Assembly: GCF_004924335.1 (NCBI RefSeq)
Contig: NZ_CP024633.1
Span: forward strand, 62,001 to 126,000
Direction: 5' to 3'
DNA: 64,000 bases
Source: Mycobacteroides salmoniphilum
Lineage (GTDB): Bacteria > Actinomycetota > Actinomycetes > Mycobacteriales > Mycobacteriaceae
Part shown: positions 1 to 13,074 of the stretch, piece after piece
Layout of the letters: each line of letters begins with the position of its first letter
Numbering within the stretch: position 1 is the stretch's first letter
The notes under the pieces: generated by a model
The model's input: the letters and a program-made list of their open reading frames with translations, nothing else
What the model was told of the DNA's origin: nothing
Database searches by the model: none
Program-made: the position numbers and the translations under genes

Positions 1-74
1 GTCCAGCGCACGTCGAGTAGCCGGACCTCGGAGAGTCGGTCGGCGAGTTCGGTCGCCGAGATGAGCACGTCCAT
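1..74 (-). CDS. N-terminus of a rhodanese-type sulfurtransferase (partial)
   Basis: The reverse strand encodes 24 residues from an ATG at 74 to the window edge, beginning MDVLISATELADRL and running into LLDVRW. This is the typical opening of two-domain thiosulfate/3-mercaptopyruvate sulfurtransferases, where the first rhodanese domain starts with a short strand followed by an L-D-x-R motif. The catalytic cysteine lies outside the window. It is divergent from the MarR gene at 227, so the 150-bp gap presumably holds both promoters. The family call rests on a short stretch only. Confidence 0.6.
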   Translation of the reverse strand, partial: MDVLISATELADRLSEVRLLDVRW

Positions 75-226
75 ACCGAAACGGTACCGCCGATGGGGCT
101 TACCGCTGCGTGCAAGATTCGGTTCATCGGACGAACTGATTGCTGCCATCGGTCAAGGGCAGCAACGCGAGATCCCGGCGAGGGTGCTCCGGGGCCGCTC
201 GGCGGGACGACAGTAACTCTGTCAAC

Positions 227-670
227 ATGACTGGTATGGATCAGCAGGAATGGCAACCGCTCGGCGCGTTGGTTCACCGCGTGTCGGCGGCCTTGCGTTC
301 GGAGATTGCGGCGGCGTTGGCGCCGCTGAATCTGCCCTTCCCGCAATACGTCTGCATGAGGGTGCTGTCCAAGAATCCCGGCTGGTCCAATGCGGATCTG
401 GCCCGTGCGACAGATGTGACACCGCAGTCGATGAACACGGTGCTGCAGGCGCTGCAGGACGCCGGTTTGGTGTCCCGGCCGGACACCGTCGACTCCGGGC
501 GCGCGCGCCCCGCACAGCTGAGCCGGTCCGGTGCCGCCTTGCTCAAGCAGGCAGACGTACTGGCGCAAGAGGCCGAAGAGCGGCTGCTATCGAGCATCTC
601 GGCACAGCAGCGCAGCGACTTCTTCCAAACTCTGCGTGATATCGCCGGTGAGGATGCGACTACCTGCTGA
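227..670 (+). CDS. MarR-family transcriptional regulator
   Basis: The 147-residue protein has the MarR winged-helix layout: an N-terminal dimerisation helix (residues ~8-28), a helix-turn-helix around WSNADLARATDVTPQSMNTVL, a wing near DSGRARP and a C-terminal dimerisation helix. MarR proteins bind short palindromes as dimers and often sense small phenolic ligands; the target here is unknown. The reading frame is open back to 140, but the 5' extension is Arg/Ser-rich and unlike the family. ATG 227 (or 236, nine bases on) is therefore preferred. It precedes the DUF1254 lipoprotein gene on the same strand. Confidence 0.85.
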   Translation: MTGMDQQEWQPLGALVHRVSAALRSEIAAALAPLNLPFPQYVCMRVLSKNPGWSNADLARATDVTPQSMNTVLQALQDAGLVSRPDTVDSGRARPAQLSRSGAALLKQADVLAQEAEERLLSSISAQQRSDFFQTLRDIAGEDATTC

Positions 671-712
671 ACCTCGCGTCCGGCGGTGGCGCCGGCGAGT
701 AGTTTCGGTGCT

Positions 713-1792
713 ATGAAAAGGCTCGCGGCATGTGCGGTAGTTGGAATATCGGCAGTGCTCGTCGGGTGTTCGGCACCCCCACCGTCAGTGGTTCCCTCCA
801 GCACGCCGGGCGTACCGGCCCCACAGCGGCGCACATCAGAGGGCGCCATCATCGTCTCGCCGGACAACTTCGTGCGGGCGGAGACGGACCGGTATTTCGG
901 GAACATCGTGAAGGACGGCGGTTTTGGTTCCTTCCACCACATCCGCGAACTGTCTCCGCTCGATAGGCAGCTGGTCATCCGCCAGAACCGCGACACGCTC
1001 TATTCGTCGGCGGTGTTCGACCTGGATGCGGGGCCGGTCACCATCTCGACACCGGACTCGGGACAGCGGTTCATGTCGCTGCAGCTCATCACCGAAGACC
1101 ACTATGTGCCGGCGGTCTTCTACGGCAAGGGTGAGCACACCATCACCAAGGAACAGACCGGTACCCGCTACGTTGCCGCGGCGGTGCGGACCTTGGTGAA
1201 TCCGGGCGATCCGGCCGACCTGGCACAGGTCCACGCCCTGCAGGACGCGGTCGGGGTACGGCAAGACCGTCCGGGGGAGTTCGTTATTCCGAAGTGGGAG
1301 ACTGCAAGTCAGCAGAAGGTTCGCGACGCGCTGCTCCAGCTTGCCGCGACGCTTCCCGATACCAAGGCGACCTTTGGGACCAGGGACGCCACGGACCCGG
1401 TGCGCCATCTCATCGGCACCGCGTCGGCCTGGGGCGGGAACCCCGAGAAGGACGCCCTCTATCTCACGGTGAATCCCGTCAAGAACGACGGCACCACGGT
1501 GTACCGGCTGACCGTGGGACAGGTGCCGGTGGACGGATTCTGGTCGGTCACCGTCTACAACAAGGACGGCTACTTCACGCCAAATGCACGGAATGCCTAC
1601 TCGCTCAACAACATCACCGCACAGCGGGATGCCGGAGGCAACACCACTGTGCAATTCGGGGGATGCACGGACGCCGCGGTGAATTGCCTGCCGACCACGC
1701 CGGGCTGGAACTACACGGTGAGGCTGTACCGCGCGCAGCCGCAGATTCTCGACGGCCGGTGGGTGTTCCCTGAGGCGCAGCCCGTCGGGTAG
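713..1792 (+). CDS. DUF1254/DUF1214-domain lipoprotein
   Basis: The 359-residue protein opens with a lipoprotein signal: basic MKR, a hydrophobic stretch, then a VGCS lipobox with the lipidated Cys near residue 16. The rest matches DUF1254/DUF1214 proteins: an N-terminal segment with RQNRDTLYSSAVFDLDAGPV and a C-terminal segment with DGFWSVTVYNKDGYF and NAYSLNN. These domains are found in cell-surface proteins of unknown biochemical role. The start at 713 is chosen because it gives the signal peptide; the open frame begins at 686. It is convergent with the TetR gene, six bases away. A hydrolytic activity has not been shown for this family and is not claimed. Confidence 0.85.
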   Translation: MKRLAACAVVGISAVLVGCSAPPPSVVPSSTPGVPAPQRRTSEGAIIVSPDNFVRAETDRYFGNIVKDGGFGSFHHIRELSPLDRQLVIRQNRDTLYSSAVFDLDAGPVTISTPDSGQRFMSLQLITEDHYVPAVFYGKGEHTITKEQTGTRYVAAAVRTLVNPGDPADLAQVHALQDAVGVRQDRPGEFVIPKWETASQQKVRDALLQLAATLPDTKATFGTRDATDPVRHLIGTASAWGGNPEKDALYLTVNPVKNDGTTVYRLTVGQVPVDGFWSVTVYNKDGYFTPNARNAYSLNNITAQRDAGGNTTVQFGGCTDAAVNCLPTTPGWNYTVRLYRAQPQILDGRWVFPEAQPVG

Positions 1793-1798
1793 TCGGCC

Positions 1799-2359
1799 CT
1801 ACTGAGGGGTAACGAATTTCGCGACCTGCTGGGCAACCTCGGATCGGATATCGGCCTCGGACATGTCGTCGAGACCGAAACCGGCCCGCAGGCTGGGGCC
1901 CATCAGTCGCCAGCCAAGCTGTAGCGCGATCGCGTGGGCCCCGGCCAGGCGCGCCTCTCGATCGTCGGCGTGGGCAGGACGGATCTGTTCGAGCAGCCAT
2001 TCCATGCCGGGTTTACGTTCTTGCAGTTCTTCGATGGGGAAGCCGTCGAGAGTGGAGCGGACCATGACGCGCAGCTGTAGATCGTGTGCCGCCTCCAGCT
2101 CTTCACTGGGTGCCCCCGCCTCCCGCAATGCCACTGCGGCATCGGCCAGGTGCTGCAAGGTGTCCGCCAGCAGCTGACGCTTGCTTCCGAAATGGCGGTG
2201 CACCAGACCGTGGTTCACACCCGCGCGGGTGGCGACCTCCCGGATGGACGTTGCCGTAGGCCCCTTCTCGGCGAAGAGCTCGGAGGCGGCGTTCAGGACG
2301 GCCTCCACGACCTCCTCCTTGCCGACGGGTCTGGCATCCGTTGCCTCCGGTGTAGTCAT
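1799..2359 (-). CDS. TetR-family transcriptional regulator
   Basis: The 186-residue protein has a TetR N-terminal DNA-binding domain (residues ~15-62) with the helix-turn-helix TSIREVATRAGVNHGLVHRH followed by FGSK, and a helical ligand domain behind it. It is divergent from the TauD-type dioxygenase at 2429. The 69-bp gap carries a perfect 20-bp palindrome (2384-2403), and a copy of its half-site overlaps this gene's own start codon (2350-2358). Autoregulation and control of the dioxygenase are therefore the likely role. The ligand is unknown. Confidence 0.9.
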   Translation of the reverse strand: MTTPEATDARPVGKEEVVEAVLNAASELFAEKGPTATSIREVATRAGVNHGLVHRHFGSKRQLLADTLQHLADAAVALREAGAPSEELEAAHDLQLRVMVRSTLDGFPIEELQERKPGMEWLLEQIRPAHADDREARLAGAHAIALQLGWRLMGPSLRAGFGLDDMSEADIRSEVAQQVAKFVTPQ

Positions 2360-2383
2360 GTGTGTACAGTAGCGGATGGCACG

Positions 2384-2403
2384 GTGTAGTCAATTGACTA
2401 CAC
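2384..2403. promoter_or_regulatory. Perfect 20-bp palindromic operator between TetR and dioxygenase genes
   Basis: The sequence GTGTAGTCAATTGACTACAC is its own reverse complement. It lies 24 bases upstream of the dioxygenase start and the same distance from the TetR start. The half-site GTGTAGTCA recurs at 2350-2358 over the TetR start codon. The length and symmetry fit a TetR dimer site; binding is inferred. Confidence 0.75.
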
Positions 2404-2428
2404 CCAACGAGTATCGAAGGGATGGGCC

Positions 2429-3361
2429 ATGAGCAGCGATTTTCGTGTGGTGAAGGTGGGCGAGAACATTGGTGCCCGCATCGAGGGTGTGCGCCTCGGG
2501 GAGGTGGACGCCGAGACGGCGCATGCCATCAACGAGGCAATGCTGGAGCACAAGGTGATCTTCTTCCGTGGACAGCATCACCTCGATGACGAGGCCCAGT
2601 TCGCGTTCGCGCGGTGCATGGGTATCCCGACGTCGGCGCATCCCACGCTGAAATTCGACGGTGAGCGCGTGATGCGGCTCGATTCGGAGGAGGGTGGCCG
2701 TGCCAACCAGTGGCACACCGACGTGACCTTCGTGGACCGGATTCCCAAGGCATCCATCCTGCGGGCGGTCGAGTTGCCGCCCTATGGCGGAACCACCACC
2801 TGGACCTCGACGGTTGCGGCCTACCGGCAGCTGCCCCGGGCCTTGCAGGAGCTGGCGGACAATCTCTGGGCCATGCACAACAACCAATTCGATTACGCCC
2901 AGGTTGATCCCGCCAAGGTGGCGGAGCTGCTGGCCAAGGCGGGGTCCGGATCCAAGTACGTGCGCGAGTTCGGGGCGACACATTTCGAGGCACATCATCC
3001 GGTGGTCCGGGTGCACCCCGAGACGGGCGAGAAGGCACTGCTGCTGGGCAACTTTGTCAAGCGAATCCTAGACGTGAGCGCAAGCGAGTCGCAGGCGCTG
3101 TTCCGAATGTTCCAGGATCGGATTACCTGGTTGGAGAACACGATTCGATGGAATTGGGAGCTGGGTGACGTCGCGATGTGGGACAACCGGGCCACCCAGC
3201 ACTACGCCATCTCCGACTACGGCGATCAGCGGCGCCGGATGCATCGCGTGACGCTCGCCGGTGATGTGCCGGTCGGTGTCAACGGCGAAAGCAGCCGGAT
3301 AATTGCCGGAGACGCCAGTGACTACTCGGTGATCGACAACCCGAAGCGGCTGGTGGCGTAG
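2429..3361 (+). CDS. TauD/TfdA-family Fe(II)/2-oxoglutarate dioxygenase
   Basis: The 310-residue protein has the TauD facial triad: H96 and D98 in NQWHTDVTF and a distal His near residue 258 in [11 protein letters not shown], with the 2-oxoglutarate-binding Arg in RMHRVTL (~273). Enzymes of this family hydroxylate sulfonates, aryloxyalkanoates, alkyl sulfates and similar compounds, using 2-oxoglutarate and O2 in the cytosol. The substrate cannot be read from the sequence. The divergent TetR gene and shared palindrome suggest substrate-inducible expression. Confidence 0.9.
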   Translation: MSSDFRVVKVGENIGARIEGVRLGEVDAETAHAINEAMLEHKVIFFRGQHHLDDEAQFAFARCMGIPTSAHPTLKFDGERVMRLDSEEGGRANQWHTDVTFVDRIPKASILRAVELPPYGGTTTWTSTVAAYRQLPRALQELADNLWAMHNNQFDYAQVDPAKVAELLAKAGSGSKYVREFGATHFEAHHPVVRVHPETGEKALLLGNFVKRILDVSASESQALFRMFQDRITWLENTIRWNWELGDVAMWDNRATQHYAISDYGDQRRRMHRVTLAGDVPVGVNGESSRIIAGDASDYSVIDNPKRLVA

Positions 3362-3432
3362 GGCCTCGGTGGCGTGGTTCAGCCGCGCGTCTCCGGAGAT
3401 TGCGCGTCGCCGTCCGAGGATGTTCGGCGACG

Positions 3433-4992
3433 TTAGGCCCGGCGCCTGCCCAGGAAGAACGCGGCCGCGGCAGCCAGGGCGGCAGCCACCACAGCAATTC
3501 CTCCGGCCAGCCACCAGGACGGACCGTTCGAGGCGTCCGGGCTCTTGGATCCGAGCAGCGCCCCGACGATCGTGTTGAAGTTGTCGGTCTGATCGGTGAG
3601 GCCGGAGACGTTCGCGGCACCCGGGCCGTAAGCCGCGATGCGCACCTGAGTACCGGTGTGTGTCTGCGATGCACCCTCCGGCGCGGTGGGGTACATGATC
3701 CGCATGGTGGCGCCGTCGGCAGTCTTCACCGCGACTGACAGCGCGGTCGGATTGTCGAAGTCCTCGGGAACGATGAGCGAGGAGTGTCCATGATCGGCGG
3801 TCACGATCACCAGGGTGTTGCCGTCCTTACGGGCGAAGTCCAGGGCGGCGGCGACTGCCTCGTCGAGAGCGATGGTCTCGCCGATCTGACCGCAGATGTT
3901 GGCGGCGTGGTCCTGCTTGTCGATCGATGCCGATTCCACCTGCAGGAAGAAGCCCTTGTCCTGGCCCTTCTTCGAGTTCACCAGCAGATCAATGGCTTTG
4001 GTCGTCATCGCGGAGAGCTGTGGTTGATCCGTGGGCAGCTCGGGATTGGCCTGGCAGGTGGTCGCGGGCAGCTTGCCGCCATTGGGGACCGCCGCGGGCA
4101 CCTTGTCCCACTGCACCGGCAGGTTGCCCTTGCCGAAAACACCCAACACTGGGTTGTCGAGGTTATTGACCTTGTTCAGATCGCCTGCGGTGGTGGGTAA
4201 CTGGTAACCGGTGGCCTTGGCGACATCCAGCGAGGTCTTGCCTTTGTGTTCCCCGGAGGTGATGGTCTCCTCGAAGTACTTGGCGCCGCCGCCCAGGCTG
4301 ATATCGGCCCGGGTACTCACCAACTGCTCGGAGATGGAGCCCTTGCCGCCGTTGTCGACGGCGTTGCCCGCGCACTTCTCCAGGGTTTCCTTGGGGCCCT
4401 TGCAGTCCCGATCGGTGACATGAGCGGTGAGCACCGCCGGGGTGGCGTCCTGCAACTCCGAGGTGGTGACGTTTCCGGTCGCGAAGCCCTGCTTCTGCAC
4501 GATTTCCAGGATCGTGTCCAGAGGCTTGCCGTCGAGGTCAACCGAGATGGCGCCGTTGTAGGTCTTGGTCCCGGTCGCCCACCCGGTGCCGGAGGCCGCC
4601 GAGTCGGTCACGTAGTCCGGCTTGCCCTTCTCGGGCCCGTCCTTGGTGAGGGCGAACGTGGTGTACTCGCCGGTGATCGGCAGCGCATCGAGTCCGGGAA
4701 GCGTCCCGGCGGCGCCGTGCTGGTAGTTGCGCGCCGAGGTGATTTCCGAGGTCCCCATGCCATCACCGATCAGCAGGATGACGTTCTTGGCGTTGCGGCC
4801 CTGCACCGAATTCCGCAGATCCGCCGCCTTATCGCCGTCGCGCCCGCCCTTGGTGCGGTTGGCGCCACCGGTTGTGGCGATATCGCCGACGGGTACCTCG
4901 GGGGAATCGGAGGGCGGGGCGGCAGCCGCGGACGGCGCCAGCGCCAGGATCAGTGCGGAGATGAGGGCCGTGGCTGCGTGGGAGATGCGCAT
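3433..4992 (-). CDS. phoA: Alkaline phosphatase (PhoA family), exported and membrane-anchored
   Basis: The 519-residue protein has a cleavable signal (residues 1-25, ending SAAAAPP), the metal site LIGDGMG (~75-80) and the nucleophile loop TDSAASGTGWATG, with the phosphorylated serine near residue 131. Later metal-binding histidines include the one in TADHGHSS. A hydrophobic C-terminal segment (IAVVAAALAAAAAFFLG) is followed by RRRA, so the enzyme is probably tethered to the outer face of the membrane. It would hydrolyse phosphomonoesters for phosphate supply. ATG 4992 is preferred to the upstream open frame because it starts the signal peptide directly. No PHO box was identified. Confidence 0.92.
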   Translation of the reverse strand: MRISHAATALISALILALAPSAAAAPPSDSPEVPVGDIATTGGANRTKGGRDGDKAADLRNSVQGRNAKNVILLIGDGMGTSEITSARNYQHGAAGTLPGLDALPITGEYTTFALTKDGPEKGKPDYVTDSAASGTGWATGTKTYNGAISVDLDGKPLDTILEIVQKQGFATGNVTTSELQDATPAVLTAHVTDRDCKGPKETLEKCAGNAVDNGGKGSISEQLVSTRADISLGGGAKYFEETITSGEHKGKTSLDVAKATGYQLPTTAGDLNKVNNLDNPVLGVFGKGNLPVQWDKVPAAVPNGGKLPATTCQANPELPTDQPQLSAMTTKAIDLLVNSKKGQDKGFFLQVESASIDKQDHAANICGQIGETIALDEAVAAALDFARKDGNTLVIVTADHGHSSLIVPEDFDNPTALSVAVKTADGATMRIMYPTAPEGASQTHTGTQVRIAAYGPGAANVSGLTDQTDNFNTIVGALLGSKSPDASNGPSWWLAGGIAVVAAALAAAAAFFLGRRRA

Positions 4993-5052
4993 CCGGACAG
5001 TTTCCTGTGAACCGGTGAACGCCCGGTGAACCGGCACGGAGGCGTCCCGCCC

Positions 5053-5105
5053 AGACCGAGGTTATGGCGCATATGTCTCGCACAAATCCGCCACAACCTC
5101 GGTCT
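5053..5105. terminator. Long inverted repeat between reductase and alkaline phosphatase genes
   Basis: Arms AGACCGAGGTTATGGCG (5053-5069) and CGCCACAACCTCGGTCT (5089-5105) pair over 17 bases with one mismatch and a 19-base loop. On the minus strand it lies 14 bases past the reductase stop and 61 bases before the phosphatase start. A terminator or processing hairpin separating the two units is likely. No U-tract follows, so intrinsic termination is not certain. Confidence 0.5.
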
Positions 5106-5118
5106 CGGCGTAGAGGTG

Positions 5119-6258
5119 TTACTCGGCGGGCAGGTCCAGAACCAGACGACCCTCACCGCGGGATACGCAGGTCAGAATCTGCCCCTCTTCCCGCTGGGAT
5201 TCGGTGAGGATCTGGTCACGATGGTCGGCCGTGCCCGCGAGCACGTTCACCCTGCAGGTGCCGCAGAAACCCTGCTGGCATGAGTACGCCACATGCGGCA
5301 GCCGTTTCCTGATGACGTCCAGCGCCGTGCGATCGGCGGGAACCTCGAGCACCGGCCCGCCGGGGCCCAGTTGTACCTCGAACGGATGACCGTCCACCAC
5401 GGGGGCGGCGGCAAATCGCTCGAAATGCAGTTCCACCGAGGGCATTTCGAGGAGACGGCGCTGTAGGACGGCAAGCATCGGCGCGGGGCCGCAGCAGTAC
5501 ACCGCGTCGTTCTCCCCCACCTCGGGCAGTAGATCATCGGCGGTCGGTAGACCCGATTGATCGTCGGTTCGCACGATCACGCGATCGCCAAATCGCTTGA
5601 GCTCGTTCAGGAACGGGAGTGAATCGCGGTTCCGGCCGGTGTACACCATGGTCCATGGCTTACCCAGCTGCTCGGCGAAAGCGATCATGGACAGGATTGG
5701 CGTGATGCCGATGCCGCCGGCCACGAAGTGCAGCTTGCGCGGCCCGGGCTGGGTCATGGCCAGCGGGAACGCGTTGCGTGGTCCCAAGATGGATACTGTC
5801 GACCCGACGTTCAATACGTCGTGCACCTCGATGGAGCCACCGCCGCCTTCGGGGATGCGGCGCACGGCGATGCGGTAGTGGAAGGGATCCGACACGTCAC
5901 CGCAGAGCGAGTACTGCCGCATGCGGCCCGACGGCAACAGCAGATCCAGGTGGGCACCGGGGTGCCACGGCGGCAGCCGCGCCCCGTCGGGGGCGGCCAA
6001 GACCAGGCTCGCCACGTCCTGGTCCTTAGCCTCGATCCAGCGGTCCTTCACCACCAGCGTCAGCGTCCGGTCGACGTGATTCTCGGGTGGCTTCTTGAGG
6101 ATCAACAGGGCGCCGATGGCGCGGACCGCGACCGGGAACAACACGGTGCCGAGCGCGATCGTGGGTGAAATCGGCAGAGTGCCGTACAGCGTGGGCGGCA
6201 GCGACGGCCGCTTGCGCCGGGGAGTGGGCTGCGGTGTGCGGCGAAAGCGATCGAACAT
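5119..6258 (-). CDS. PDR/VanB-type ferredoxin reductase (flavin plus C-terminal [2Fe-2S])
   Basis: The 379-residue protein has a basic N-terminus with a hydrophobic stretch (~28-50), a flavin-binding domain with RQYSL, a nucleotide-binding domain with GGIGITP and CCGPAPML, and a C-terminal plant-type [2Fe-2S] ferredoxin domain whose cysteines are in SCQQGFCGTCRV plus a later ILTC. Such phthalate-dioxygenase-reductase-type proteins pass electrons from NAD(P)H to oxygenases. ATG 6258 is fixed by a 4-base ATGA overlap with the stop of the PF10118 gene. As third gene of an SDR / PF10118 / reductase operon, its natural partner may be the diiron-like PF10118 protein. Confidence 0.9.
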   Translation of the reverse strand: MFDRFRRTPQPTPRRKRPSLPPTLYGTLPISPTIALGTVLFPVAVRAIGALLILKKPPENHVDRTLTLVVKDRWIEAKDQDVASLVLAAPDGARLPPWHPGAHLDLLLPSGRMRQYSLCGDVSDPFHYRIAVRRIPEGGGGSIEVHDVLNVGSTVSILGPRNAFPLAMTQPGPRKLHFVAGGIGITPILSMIAFAEQLGKPWTMVYTGRNRDSLPFLNELKRFGDRVIVRTDDQSGLPTADDLLPEVGENDAVYCCGPAPMLAVLQRRLLEMPSVELHFERFAAAPVVDGHPFEVQLGPGGPVLEVPADRTALDVIRKRLPHVAYSCQQGFCGTCRVNVLAGTADHRDQILTESQREEGQILTCVSRGEGRLVLDLPAE

Positions 6259-7175
6259 CAGTAGCCGGCCGCGGCCTTCGCGGCGGGTGACGTACTCAGG
6301 TATGCCACCGCCTGTGCCGTGCTGCCCACCTGGTCGGGGGAGAAGCCCGGACGCATGAACTCCATGGCCGACTTGGCCAGCTCTCGCCACCGCAGGAACG
6401 CTCCCCGCTTCATGGCCTTGTTCATCTGCCGCAGTACGCCGAAGACGCCATAGTTGGGCAGCGACGGGTCTTGCCGCACCAAGAACTTGGTGTAGCGCAG
6501 CATCACTCCGACGAGCAGCAAGGTGGCCAGCACGAAGGTCAGCATCATGTGCCCGCGACGGATCTGGAAGTACCGGGCGACGTCGTATGCGACGCTGCGG
6601 TGCTCGACCTCCTCGGCGCCATGCCAGCGGAACAGATCCACCATCTCCGGGTCGGCGTTGAACTTCTCGAAGGGGTGGTTCAGCACCCAGTCGCCGAGCA
6701 CGGCGGTGAAGTGTTCGATACCCGCGATGAGGGCCAGCTTCTCCACCATCACCCGGTAGCGGAGCTTTTCGCTGCGCAGTTCGTTGGTCCGCTCCAGCAT
6801 GTGGGTGATGTATTCGATTTGTTCAAGGGCCGGGCGGACGTTGATCCCGTTCTTCTCCAGGAAGTCGCCCAGCACCTTGCTGTGGGTCTCGGCGTGCACG
6901 GCCTCTTGACCCATAAATCCGATCATCGCTTCCCGGATCTTGTCGTCCTTCACGTACGGCAGCGCGCGGGTGAAGGTGTCGACGAAGGCCCGTTCCCCTT
7001 CCGGCAGAAGCAGATTGAAGGCGGAAATGAAGTGCGAGACGATGGGCTCATTGGGAATCCAGTGCAGCGGGGTGTGGCTCGTGTCGAACTGGACATTGCG
7101 CGGCCGTAACACGACCTCGCCGGGCTCAGTGGGTACGACGTGCAGGCCGGTGGCCTCAGTTGTATTGCGCGCCAT
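6258..7175 (-). CDS. PF10118 (predicted metal-dependent hydrolase), ferritin-like diiron type
   Basis: The 305-residue protein shows helical metal-binding signatures of PF10118: GQEAVHAETH (~90-99) and HGAEEVEHRSVAYDV (~185-200), plus IAGIEHFTAVL. These E/H-rich motifs resemble diiron helical bundles. A hydrophobic segment (LTFVLATLLLVGVML, ~215) suggests membrane association. The Pfam name says hydrolase, but the motifs and the adjacent ferredoxin reductase make an oxygenase-like role plausible; that is inference. It starts 9 bases after the SDR stop and overlaps the reductase start by 4 bases, so all three are translationally linked. Confidence 0.85.
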   Translation of the reverse strand: MARNTTEATGLHVVPTEPGEVVLRPRNVQFDTSHTPLHWIPNEPIVSHFISAFNLLLPEGERAFVDTFTRALPYVKDDKIREAMIGFMGQEAVHAETHSKVLGDFLEKNGINVRPALEQIEYITHMLERTNELRSEKLRYRVMVEKLALIAGIEHFTAVLGDWVLNHPFEKFNADPEMVDLFRWHGAEEVEHRSVAYDVARYFQIRRGHMMLTFVLATLLLVGVMLRYTKFLVRQDPSLPNYGVFGVLRQMNKAMKRGAFLRWRELAKSAMEFMRPGFSPDQVGSTAQAVAYLSTSPAAKAAAGY

Positions 7176-7184
7176 GATGTCCTC

Positions 7185-8021
7185 CTACTTGTTGAGCTTG
7201 TTGCCAAGATTGCCCCAGAAGAACCGGTTCAGCGCTGGGGCCAGGCGGCTGAGGTGATATTGCACATGTGCTTCCGGGGTGACCGGAACGACCGACTTGC
7301 CCTTGGTGACGGCGTTGACGATCTCCCTGGCCACCTTCTCGGGGCCGTATCCGCGTTTGGCGTAAAGCCCAGCTCCCTGTTGTTGCCGCTGCGCCTCGTG
7401 TTCGGCCGACAGGCCCGAAAATTGGGTGGTGCGAATGATGTTCGTGTTGACGATGCCCGGGCAGATGGTGCTCACCTTGACCTTGTCGCGGCCGAGCTCG
7501 CCACGCAGCACGTCGGAGAACATGAACACAGCCGCCTTGCTGGTTGCGTAGGCGCCCATCTCGGGGATCGGCGTGTACGCGGCGGCGCTGGAGATGTTGA
7601 CGATGTGTCCGCTCTTGCGCTCGGCCATCCGCGGCCCGAAGGCGCGGCAGCCGTAGACGACTCCGCCCAAATTGATGTTGAGTACCCGCTGGAAGTCCGC
7701 GGACGGGGTGTCGAAGAATCGCCCGGCCTGGCCGATGCCGGCGTTGTTGATCAGGACATCCGGCACGCCGTGGGCGGTGCACACCTCGTCGGCGAATGCG
7801 ATGACGGCACTCTCGTCGGAGACGTCCAGGGCATAGGGATGAGCGGTGCCGCCCAGCTTCTCGATGAGCCCGACTGTCTCATGGGCGGTGTCGAGATTGA
7901 TATCGGCGACGACGACACGGGCGCCCTGGCGGGAGAAGGCCAGCGCCGTTTCGCGGCCGATACCGCTTCCGCCGCCGGTCACCACCACCAAGCCGTTGCG
8001 CTGGGCACTGCCGGATGTCAT
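7185..8021 (-). CDS. Short-chain dehydrogenase/reductase
   Basis: The 278-residue classical SDR has the NAD(P) motif TGGGSGIG (~16-23), NNAG, catalytic Ser in VNISSAAAYT and the YATSK tyrosine/lysine pair. A hydrophobic, basic C-terminus (FWGNLGNKLNK) may contact membrane. It would oxidise an alcohol or reduce a ketone or aldehyde; the substrate is unknown. It is the first gene of the SDR / PF10118 / reductase operon. A TACAAT hexamer on the minus strand at 8068-8073 is a candidate -10 element, about 50 bases upstream. Confidence 0.9.
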   Translation of the reverse strand: MTSGSAQRNGLVVVTGGGSGIGRETALAFSRQGARVVVADINLDTAHETVGLIEKLGGTAHPYALDVSDESAVIAFADEVCTAHGVPDVLINNAGIGQAGRFFDTPSADFQRVLNINLGGVVYGCRAFGPRMAERKSGHIVNISSAAAYTPIPEMGAYATSKAAVFMFSDVLRGELGRDKVKVSTICPGIVNTNIIRTTQFSGLSAEHEAQRQQQGAGLYAKRGYGPEKVAREIVNAVTKGKSVVPVTPEAHVQYHLSRLAPALNRFFWGNLGNKLNK

Positions 8022-8481
8022 GCATCCTCCGAATCCTGCGCACCACTGCGCTTACGTGATGGAGCAGATTGTAAATCACTGCGGGTGTACTGAAAAAGGC
8101 GTGATGTTCAATACGCGGTTCACCAGATGTTTGTCGAGGAAACGGGCGTTGACCTACGCGTTGAGAGGATGACGCCAGGAGGTGTCGCGCCATCTAACCA
8201 CCCGAGTTGGCGTCTACCGGGGTTCCTGACATATCGTTTTGATTACTTGTCGCGTCGGGGCACGAGATCCGCTGGTCAAAGGTGTCCGGTGGGTGCCTCA
8301 TCGTCACCGCGAGCACACCCAGCAGACGGCCGAGAAGGACGCTACGGACAAGGGCCAACGGGCCAGCCCCGGGGTTTTGAGCACCACCCCGTGCCGGTCT
8401 GTGGGGCACCTTCGAGGAGGGCATTGACGGGTGCATACAGCCTATGCACCCGGGGAGGCCCTGGAGACGAGACGAGCAGCC
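8022..8481. other. Divergent intergenic region upstream of the SDR operon and gltB
   Basis: This 460-bp stretch separates the minus-strand SDR operon from plus-strand gltB. It holds a candidate minus-strand -10 (TACAAT, 8068-8073). The part from about 8240 to 8430 is GC-rich and could form several hairpins, for example around the CCCCGGGG at 8370-8380. No convincing gene was found: the open frames on either strand here show no family resemblance. A leader or control region for glutamate synthase is plausible but nothing specific was recognised. Confidence 0.5.

Positions 8482-13066
<4,585 letters not shown>

Positions 13067-13074
<8 letters not shown>

Noticed and set aside
4246..5010. 254-codon plus-strand frame across the alkaline phosphatase gene
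   Set aside because: It is Gly/Arg-rich antisense sequence; the phosphatase has all its catalytic motifs.
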